Below are positions 56,612 to 64,000 of a stretch of 64,000 bases of DNA, one piece after another. Under the pieces are notes generated by a model, which worked only from the letters and a program-made list of their open reading frames with translations, did not search any database and had not been told where the DNA came from. Numbering within the stretch: position 1 is the first letter of the stretch; each line of letters starts with the position of its first letter. Origin of the DNA: Sipunculus nudus (taxonomy: Eukaryota; Annelida; Sipuncula; Golfingiida; Sipunculidae); NCBI GenBank assembly GCA_026874595.1, contig CM049316.1:39996695-40060694 (forward strand). Reading direction: 5' to 3'. Both the position numbers and the translations under genes were made by a program.

Positions 56612-57321
56612 CTGACAATTAAAAACAATCAGACGTCTCATTATTTCAAATAAAGGTGATATGATAATGCCCAGTCAAAACATTTATTATTTCTTCTTTA
56701 AAATTAAAAAAAAAAACTCGAGCAGACGCAAAAAATAAACTCTGGGACGTCCATGGATAAACCGTTCAATCGTGCTCACATCATTCACACTTCCCGCATT
56801 ACAGGGATCCAATGTCATACTTTATTATACTAACAAGAGCGCCGCAAATGGTGCATAATTCACCCGTCACAGATCTCTGACCTCATTAAATGTGCATGAA
56901 TTTTCTTGGAAATCAAACTTTAGCGAGATATAATTTGATTAATACTTTGTAAGGTCTTACCAAAATCAATCATATTCCTCTTAAGTTATCAGTAAGCGAC
57001 ACCACAAAGTAGCCCGGTGATCTCTGATCTTATTTATATGCGTTGATTTTGTCCATATTCGAAATAGGGCGATTATGGACAAATTCTATTGGCGAGTAGT
57101 TATAGTGAATTTCGTTTTAATTCATCAAAACCCCGGTAAGTTATCGCGGCGACACTAAAAGTTAACGGACGGACGGACCGTAGGTATACCATAATATGTC
57201 TAGTCATAGACGGGCGTTTGATGTGATTCTGGTTAATAACGGTTTAGTTAAGTAAACAATCATCATTCATTATCTCACTCGTCATAATCAGTTTGATAAC
57301 ATGAGTTATAACTGTACTCAC

Positions 57322-57465
57322 CTCCTTCGCAGGGCCCTGAATCGCATCTGACCCTCTCAAAAATATCTCCTATGCACGTATCCCCCTCGCAAACCCTTGA
57401 CCTAGATTTTTCACCGAAACCACAGGTGGCAGAACATTCAGTCCACTGCGACCAGCTACCAAGAC
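57322..57465 (-). CDS. TSP1 exon 7 (group A)
   Basis: 144 nt, acceptor tttaag, donor GTGAGT. It starts GLGSWSQWTEC, then CSATCGFGEKSRSRVC, an acidic loop CEGDTC and tail ERVRCDSGPCEGG. Six Cys. It combines the CGFG motif of the CEGRYGPC type with a CDSG tail, so it looks intermediate between two subtypes. Confidence 0.9.
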
Positions 57466-58582
57466 CTTAAAAGGTATTAAGATGCATTGTTTAAAAAAAC
57501 TGTGATTATTATCTGTCAAACGACATAAGCATAAATGGAGTTAATATGCCTTTCTAACGAATTAAATAATACATCAGGGGCATTCTTTATTAATACTAAA
57601 GCTATGTCTCCATGTGTCAATCAGAGTATGTGTTTGTGCGTATATGCGTGAGCTTAGATATTCGTGGTAAAATGACGTCACTCCGCCAACTATTTGAGGA
57701 ACCCTGCAAGGTCACCTGTACCACTGTATACGTCTGCGAATTCACGCATGATATACACATATATTTGCACATGGAAACACAGCTTAAATAAATACGTATC
57801 TGAGTTAGGGACAGCATTCAAAAACTCGCTAAAACCCCATTCATTCTTTGGTATAAATTATAACGTTCATTTGTAAATGTGCCATAGTGTAATGTATTAA
57901 CTCTTGCATATATTCTATTTATTTTAGTATAATTTTTAGTGTAGCATTTCGTTGTAATTCATCATGTCAGGACAGTCTCTTTAACTACAATTCTCACTCT
58001 TTGTATTTCATCATGATTTTATAATATGTAAGGTGCAGGTGTTTGAGTTAATTGGGACTTTGTGTATTCAAGTGTCAGAGCTGAGTTGCCGGGTATATAC
58101 AAAAAGACTGTAAATGCTTAGCCTTGATTACATGGCAACTCTATTCAGTCAAATTGCTCTTTCATTCAACTCCTGGACAGCCCTTTCTTTAATTGTATCT
58201 ATTGTGACACATCAGGAAAATTGGTAACCCCGTGTTTTATTAATCTAGCTGATATACATGCTATGTGTTGAGAGTCAGTGAGTAACCGGAGACTAGCCCC
58301 TAAGGCCCCTACAGACTTCCCCCTCTGCTCTACAGTAACAATAAAGAATAGAATACATCAACTCAGAGACTTTTAAGTTTGTCGCCAATGCATCCTGGTT
58401 ATGATCCCAACAATAGGTCATTTCTTTCCTGCCATAGTAAAATACTTATGGCATTAATACATACATACTGCAATATTGGAGTAGTGAAGTTTGGAGGACT
58501 CCCTTTTCTGAGACAAATATGAGAATTTTATGATTATTAATCATATATACTTTATTTAATATAAACTATTATAATTTAGTAC
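57466..58582. other. Intron between exons 6 and 7
   Basis: 1.1 kb, AT-rich, with no recognisable element or exon. Confidence 0.55.
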
Positions 58583-58723
58583 CTCCACACGGTCCAGCAT
58601 CACAGAAAATCTTCTCGAAGGTGTCACCTTGACAGTTGCCTCCGATACATACCCTTGACCTGGTTTTCTCTCCGGTACCACAGCTGACTGAACACGAGGT
58701 CCATCGAGACCAATTGGTAAATG
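58583..58723 (-). CDS. TSP1 exon 6 (group A, CDAG tail)
   Basis: 141 nt, the shortest intact exon. It starts AFTNWSRWTSC, then CSVSCGTGEKTRSRVC, loop CIGGNC and tail EKIFCDAGPCGG. One codon is missing from the usual linker before the donor GTACTA, a weaker donor than its neighbours. Six Cys are intact. The 2.8 kb intron upstream is filled largely by a hAT-like element. Confidence 0.88.
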
Positions 58724-61485
58724 CTGGTATATGAAATAAAAAACAGAAGTCTCAAATAATATGACATAGTGATGCATGCGACTCGCTAAAAGTTCGATCA
58801 CGGGCAGAGCAAATATTTCTGCCGTTTCCAAAATGTAGGGAATTAAGAAAATAGTTTGCGCGACATATAAATTAAGGAATAACAGAGACAGGGTTCATAC
58901 ACTTTTCCAGACTTAAAATTCCATGACTTTTCCATGACATTCCGTGACTAACCACTGAAATTTCCATGACTTAATTCTTGTAACGAACGAACTAGCCAAC
59001 AAGTGATGATATTATTAGTAAACGGGGCGCCGTAATATTGTCGTCACGGAAGACAGCCAATCAGGTATCAGCTATTTGACCTAAAACCTGCCAATATTTG
59101 AAAGCTGGAAATCTTACCAAGACGGTTGGGGTCCAGGGGACCGCTTTAAAGACGTAATTAAATATAATAAAACTGCAAGTTAAACCTTCAATTAACCTTG
59201 TCGTGGGCCTCAATTGATAATACCGTTCACCTTCTGTACAATTATTATAAATATACAACTGCGGTAATTAACACGTGGGTTACCTCTGATAAGACATACG
59301 TGTTTACTTTGCATGGAATTCACAGAATATCACAATACTATCATATTTCTTTAAAAAATGTTTGTATTTTCCTCCGAAAAGTAAAGGAACGTGCTGTCAA
59401 CGGCAGTTATGAAGATCTCTTTTCAACACGGTGTGCGGTTGACATCGATGCTAATCCCTAAAACATTACTTTTTTAATAACATGTTAAGTTCACCCGACA
59501 GGCCTATTCATATGGCCTGTGTTTTTTTATATTTGTATAACATAATGGATAACCTTCCAAAATACAATTCGAAACAGGCCTAAATACGTTTTTAATGGCT
59601 GACAAACACCCGTGATCCGGGTCACGTACGTAGATCTCGGTACTATCCACGAGCGGGCGGGCCTACGACTGTGTATAACTGCGTTAAACGACGACGAAGT
59701 GCCCTACAAAAACCTGACCAAATATCAGGATAAATAGGCAGATGAACAAATTATTAATTTTTATTTTTTCACCGCATTTTCAGACGAAACCCATAATCGG
59801 CAATTTGACATGAAGACTTTATTATTACTGACAATGTAAAATATTGACATCGCCGGCACTTTATTAGACCTAGTTATCTCATATGATTTGGATCAAACGG
59901 TAAAAAACTGAACCATTTAAAGTGCATACGGCCCGTTAAGTTAATGCAGATAATATGTTTGGTAAGTTAAATATAAATATTTTGCTCTTTGGTTCACTTT
60001 GATGATAGGTGTCACGTCCAGCCCACCGAAGCGGGAACTTTCACCCGTGCAAAAACATCGGTCAGACAGTCACAAGGGGGGTCAGAGGTCAGATGACGTC
60101 TATGCAAATAAAATCGAGATCAACCAATGGACGCATGGGTCAAATGACGTCGATCTAATGTCATCGAATGGGTGTGTGGGTCAGGTGTCACCAGGATTAG
60201 CTTTCCAGGAAACTTTAGCAGCAAGCGCGTGTCTGTCAACCCGTTTATGCATCGTTCACGGAGGTCGTCTCGAAGAGAATTAACCGAATGCCGCGGTCAC
60301 GCAGCTGCGTTTATAATATGTACACTTTTGTTCACGGCATGCATTTCACCACGCAGGGTGTCCCAGGAATCGTTCTCATTAAAAGGTTGACACATGCATT
60401 TCAATTAGTTCGCAGACACAGTGATATGAAATAGAAACTTTTCGCAATGGGTCCATTTTGCGTCGCTTAATTGCTCGTGCCACAGTTAAAAGGTTATATT
60501 TTATTAGCACGTACACACACGAAGTTTACAGAATCCCACTCAGTGAATAAAATCTACAATAGACCAGCTTTAAGCGCTCAGGATTAATTGGGTAACGGAA
60601 TGAATGAACGACGAATGAACACATACAGTTCGATCAAAATTAACTGACAGAAAATCTTGATTAGAAGAATGAATTTCTTTTCCCAGAATATTAAAAAATC
60701 CTACTAATACGATTTTCTCTTGCCAAAATTCTTAAAATTCGGAGTAAATACGATTAATTTGGACGAGTCGGCAGGGCTGTGACCTCCTTCGTAATGCATG
60801 TCCGTATAATTATCATCCCATTAAAATAAATGCAGGGGCCGCGGAGAGAGCACCACGGCCGTTCATTGCCGATCAGGCTTAAAGCCAGCAGATAAGCCGA
60901 GTGGTTCTGAGTGCACGGAGAGCCGTTGGGCGGGAAAGATGAAGTAACTTTTCAACGTAAAGTTGGGCAATACGTTATGCTTTCGAGAAATTAACTTTTA
61001 GTTTGACATGCAAAAAGTTCCATGATATTCCATGACAGGTAGCTAAATTCCATGACTTTCCAGGCCTGGAAAGTAAATTTTAAAATTCCCCGACATTCCA
61101 GAAATTCCATGACCGTACGAGCCCTGCAGGGAAACATCTATGCAGAGTTAGTTGAACCGTACTCACTCTTACTCTTTCACAAATAGATATGCATTTCAGA
61201 CCTTCAGGTCAAGTGACTAATTGTCTCTATTGTTCAAAGCCTTTGCTTACAATACATCCAGCATTTAGTTGTGACGGAAAAGGAAAGATTTGAAATAAAA
61301 AATAATAAGCTTCTTTCAAACTAATAACATCAGTTGTTAATTATCATCTACTTAAATTTTTTTTTAATTACCGTTTGTAGTATTATAGTAGAGCAAGGAA
61401 TTTTAATCGACCTGTTATCATATTCCCGGATTTTGCTTGGGGGGGGGGGGGGGGGTTATTGCTAAAATAATGTAATCCCACTCAC
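58724..61485. other. Intron between exons 5 and 6
   Basis: Mostly occupied by the hAT-like element described below, then AT-rich sequence and a poly-G run (61439-61455). No exon. Confidence 0.65.
58889..61126. mobile_element. Large hAT-like non-autonomous or composite element
   Basis: Left end CAGGGTTCATAC and right end GTACGAGCCCTG are inverted copies (10 of 12 bases). Subterminal regions on both sides carry repeated TTCCATGAC / TCATGGAA words (58918-58972, 61018-61110). The interior is CpG-rich between about 59590 and 60330. No transposase frame. Flanking 8-mers do not agree, so it may have rearranged. Confidence 0.6.
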
Positions 61486-61635
61486 CTCCTTCACAAGGTC
61501 CGTATCTACCTTCACATCGGACCCTCTGTACCAGTTCACCATTGCATTTGCCGCCGGTACAGGATCTCGTCCTAATTCTTTCCCCAAAACCACAGGTGGC
61601 AGAGCATGGAGTCCAAAATGACCACTCGCCCAAAG
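61486..61635 (-). CDS. TSP1 exon 5 (group A, CEGRYGPC tail)
   Basis: 150 nt. It starts ALGEWSFWTPC, then CSATCGFGERIRTRSC, loop CTGGKC and tail VRCEGRYGPCEGG, so C5 and C6 are six rather than four residues apart. This tail type recurs in exons 9 and 15, which also have the GEW/SEW start and CGFGE. Exons 5, 9 and 15 may mark the start of repeating modules. The donor is GTGAGT. A poly-G run sits 30 bases past the donor. Confidence 0.92.
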
Positions 61636-61857
61636 CTGGAGCAAATTCAGATAATTCAGTTTCCTGATTTTCTTGTAATCATCCACATGTATGTAACATT
61701 TCCTAGTTGTACATTATTACATTGATTTTAATGATAAGATGGCATGTTTTACTCATGCAAAATCGTTATAGTTTCTGTTGTAACATATTACTCATAAAAT
61801 ACATGGAGTTTCAATTTGGCGTAAAAAAATGTCGTTGTTGATTTGTTATTAACTTAC

Positions 61858-62004
61858 TGCCTTCTTCACACGATCCAGCATCACAGTTAGTCCTCTCGAA
61901 TAGATCACCACGACATTCGCCTCCGTTACATGTCCTTGACCTAGATTTCTCCCCATAGCCACAGCTTACGGAACACGAGCCCCACTGCGACCATGTGCTT
62001 AAAG
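61858..62004 (-). CDS. TSP1 exon 4 (group A, CDAG tail)
   Basis: 147 nt between a tatcag acceptor and a GTAAGT donor. It reads ALSTWSQWGSC, CSVSCGYGEK, loop CNGGEC and tail FERTNCDAGSCEEG, with an extra Glu in the linker. Six Cys in standard spacing. It is recoverable only by splicing logic, since stops flank it closely. Confidence 0.9.
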
Positions 62005-62351
62005 CTGATATTTGTAAAGAAAAGCGAGCTAGGTCTCGAATGACAGAGCAGTACGTGTGACTTACAGGATGCTAAGAGGTCGTACTATTGCAATCTGTAC
62101 AATATTATTTTAATTTTGGATTTATTTTAATAAACTGATCATGGCAGATATTTCAAAGTTATCCGTTCATCCATTCATATTTTTCATATTTGTACAAAGG
62201 TTAAAAACAATTATAAATTGATACTTCTATATGACAACAGGTAAAATTCAAGCCCTTTAAGGTTATACAGTTCCCAAGCAATATAGTTGGTGTGTCTGTG
62301 CCTGTGTTAAATATAATGTAATAAACTACTGTAAATTTATCATTTCCTTAC

Positions 62352-62501
62352 TCCCTTCTCCTTCACACGGTCCAGCGTCACATGACTCCCTCTCGAAACG
62401 CTCCCCACGACAGTCGCCACCTTCACATGTCCTTGACCTTGTTTTCTGCCCGGAACCACAGGAGACTGAACAGGAGCTCCACTGTGACCATGTGCTCAAA
62501 G
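62352..62501 (-). CDS. TSP1 exon 3 (group A, CDAG tail)
   Basis: 150 nt. It starts ALSTWSQWSSC and has CSVSCGSGQKTRSRTC, the loop CEGGDC and the tail FERESCDAGPC. It ends with a duplicated EGEG before the donor GTAAGG, which lengthens the linker to exon 4 by two residues. It is otherwise close to exons 4 and 8. Confidence 0.92.
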
Positions 62502-62755
62502 CTAGTTTTTGAAATAGCATGAATGTCTCAGATAATCGGACAGGATAGAACGTATAACTGACAGAATGGTATAAAGATTGTGCGAAACATGAACAATTGT
62601 GCAATATCCTTTCTTTCTTTTTATTATGAACTAATATTGGTACCATATTCGTTAAAAACTGTGAATTTCATTGCAGCGGTTTTTTATTTATTTATTTTTT
62701 TATTAATGACAAAATGGCGCTCACAATTCATTTTAACCAGATATAAATACATTTT

Positions 62756-62777
62756 AAACGTGTCACGTGACACGTTT
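62756..62777. promoter_or_regulatory. 22-bp perfect palindrome with E-box core
   Basis: Self-complementary over all 22 bases, centred on CACGTG (E-box / bHLH core) and flanked by GT..AC and AAACGT..ACGTTT arms. Intronic, between exons 2 and 3. Regulatory role is only suggested by the core. Confidence 0.4.
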
Positions 62778-63118
62778 TGTTAAACACGTATTGTTATCAG
62801 ACTAATAAATGGTCCTTCATTAAATAGCTTCACACTAGTGAGAACTATTTAAAATATTCATTACTATTGTTTTTGATCATTTAAGGGTTATGGACCAGGA
62901 CCTTGCCTTCTCTACAATTTACGCGAAGATGCAACGTGTTTTTAATTACCCTTTCTATCGGACATATATGACTCTAATCAAACTAATGAAACGGTTCGAT
63001 GAGCAACTTATTGAAAAAAAAAACAGTTTTAAAGATTCCCGGACCACAGCTGCAAATAAAGAGAAGATATAATGATATATATTATTTTATTTATTAATAT
63101 TATATATCATCTACTTAC

Positions 63119-63265
63119 TGCCTTCACAAGATTGAGTAAAACAAGATGTCCTCTCGAAAAGGTTACCACGACATTCACCGCCGCCGGTACATGATCTTGA
63201 CCGTGATTTCTCCCCGGGTCCACAAGTGGCCGAACACGAACTCCACTGCGACCATGTGTTCAAAG
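63119..63265 (-). CDS. TSP1 exon 2 (group A)
   Basis: 147 nt. It starts ALNTWSQWSSC and has CSATCGPGEK and RSRSC. The C3-C4 loop is one residue longer than usual (CTGGGEC). The tail is unusual, FTQ in place of DAG before the last Cys (CFTQSCEG). The acceptor is ttgcag and the donor GTAAGT. An in-frame open stretch runs 5' of the acceptor into the intron, but there is a good acceptor and no reason to extend the exon. Confidence 0.92.
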
Positions 63266-63557
63266 CTGCAATGTGAAAAAAACAGATGACGTTTCGAATA
63301 TGACAGGTTAAGTAGAACATGTAACTCACAGAAGGATATGTAAACATCTCAGAAATGAACACCTTTTCATTATAATTTCTGTCGGGTATTATCATAAACT
63401 GATTTGGCCAAATTTGCAAAAGAAAAGTCTAGAATTCACTTCATTCGACGAGTACCTATTTTTATGTTAAACTTTTAAACTACAAACAAAAAATTAAGCA
63501 AAAGAGGCCTCGTGCCAAAGAGGTCATTTGTGAGGATGATACCAAAAGTTTGCTTAC

Positions 63558-63701
63558 TGCCTTCACAAGACCCAGCATCACAAAAAGTTCTCTCGAAAAG
63601 ATCACCACTACATTCACCGCCGATACATGACCTTGATCTTGATTTCTCTCCTGGACCACAACTGGCCGAACACGAGCTCCACTGCGACCAGGTGGTTAAG
63701 G
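63558..63701 (-). CDS. TSP1 exon 1 (group A, CDAG tail)
   Basis: 5'-most exon in the window. It follows a ttcaag acceptor and ends before GTAAGC. It starts ALTTWSQWSSC, has CSASCG (O-fucose consensus), the loop CIGGEC and the tail FERTFCDAGSCEG. Six Cys, spacing C3-x4-C4-x9-C5-x4-C6. It is most like exons 4 and 8. The 299 bases to its right contain no further exon, so its upstream neighbour lies outside the window. Confidence 0.92.
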
Positions 63702-64000
63702 CTTGAATTTGAAGATGTAGACAGAGTCTCAGATAACATGTCTAAGTATACTATATAATTAAAAGATGAAGAAAGGTATGGCGATTAACGAACATTAATG
63801 ATTTTACCAATGATTTTTTAAATAATATGACGTTAAATTTCACTGTGTGAGGAAATTTACTTCAAATACGTATTTCGTATTGGTGTTTCGTCATCTAAGC
63901 GTACTTCTGCTGCTCTCAAAAAAGGTAAATGATGTTAAAATTACATATAATGCCGGCTAGCAAATATTAATTTTTCCCAAGGTACTAAGTTTATCGTTGT
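63702..64000. other. Start of the intron upstream of exon 1
   Basis: 299 bp with no exon or element; the next TSP1 exon must lie right of the window. Confidence 0.6.

Larger units (their letters stand above)
53887..57321. other. Introns among exons 7 to 13
   Basis: Introns of 154 to 710 bp (53887-54400, 54545-55155, 55300-55453, 55598-55791, 55942-56467, 56612-57321). AT-rich; no mobile element recognised, apart from a GACGGACGGACCG tail near 57168-57180 typical of dispersed repeats. Confidence 0.55.
62005..63557. other. Introns among exons 1 to 4
   Basis: Introns of 347, 617 and 292 bp (62005-62351, 62502-63118, 63266-63557). Apart from a 22-bp palindrome at 62756-62777, no element is seen. 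Confidence 0.6.
1..64000 (-). other. Interior of a giant TSP1-array gene
   Basis: 55 intact single-domain TSP1 exons, all on the minus strand, span 1 to 63701. Seen directly: each has six Cys, a WxxW start and CxxS/TCG, and each is flanked by AG and GT in the same phase. I formed each split codon across consecutive intact exons and none is a stop (for example exon 26 ends T and exon 27 begins CC, giving TCC). The intact exons therefore read as one continuous frame. No Met start, signal sequence, terminal stop or other domain type is in the window. That it is one gene rather than two or three adjacent ones is inferred from constant strand and phase; the large gaps at 59-61 kb, 47.7-50.6 kb and 9.6-13.2 kb are where a boundary could hide. 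Confidence 0.8.

Noticed and set aside
62326-62646. Exon 3 extended to a 106-residue protein start
   Set aside because: The extension is intronic; acceptor ctag and phase fit the array, and the upstream residues are not conserved in other exons.

Overview
This window is animal genomic DNA: AT-rich, split genes with GT-AG introns, tRNA-derived SINEs, LINE and hAT-like fragments, minisatellites, and no operons or prokaryotic signals. The repeat style and the short lineage-specific TSP1 loops fit a marine lophotrochozoan, most likely a bivalve mollusc. That placement is inference; nothing in the sequence proves the species.

Almost the whole window is the interior of one gigantic minus-strand gene whose exons each encode exactly one thrombospondin type-1 repeat (TSP1). 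I find 55 intact TSP1 exons (54 complete, plus one cut by the left edge) and four broken ones. All lie on the minus strand. Every complete intact exon is a multiple of 3 in length (141 to 180 nt), begins after AG with the last two bases of a split codon, and ends with one base before GT (phase 1-1). The 5' end of the gene lies beyond 64000 and the 3' end lies left of 1, so no start codon, signal peptide, stop codon or promoter is visible. The exons in view encode roughly 2,650 residues. Exons are numbered 1 to 55 in transcription order, from high to low coordinate.

I sort the domains into subfamilies. Group A (exons 1-18, 21-23, 26-28) has one WxxW, a GG-type C3-C4 loop and often an FER tail; within it I separate tails CDAG, CEERP and CEGRxGPC. 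Group B (20, 25, 31) starts EPxxxW. Group C (19, 24, 30) has CSVTCGIG. Group D (33-47, 49, 53, 55) has three Trp, then CSATCGxGxRVRDR and a CPGNSRET segment. Group E (48, 51, 52, 54) has RLRSRKC and a PGS(A/E)KELG segment. Exons 29, 32 and 50 are singletons.

Layout from right to left, which is 5' to 3' of the gene. 63.7-50.6 kb is group A with alternating exon pairs and one dead exon. 47.7-36.2 kb holds two tandem copies of a five-exon block A-C-B-A-A. 34.5-27.5 kb holds a possible older third copy plus singletons. 26.4-23.8 kb is a very recent 1.3 kb duplication carrying two identical exons. 22.8-15.2 kb is a dense group D array built from repeated multi-exon cassettes. 14.6-0 kb is a sparser D/E alternation with pseudoexons and large repeat-filled introns.

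From family knowledge, TSP1 domains are secreted or extracellular, disulphide-bonded (six Cys), O-fucosylated at CxxS/TCG and C-mannosylated at WxxW. The product is therefore inferred to be a giant extracellular or matrix/mucus protein. Which named family it belongs to (SCO-spondin-like, hemicentin-like, coadhesin-like) cannot be decided from the interior alone. Because every exon is symmetric, any exon can be gained, lost or skipped without breaking the frame. The window shows all stages of that process: fresh identical copies, diverged blocks and decayed exons.
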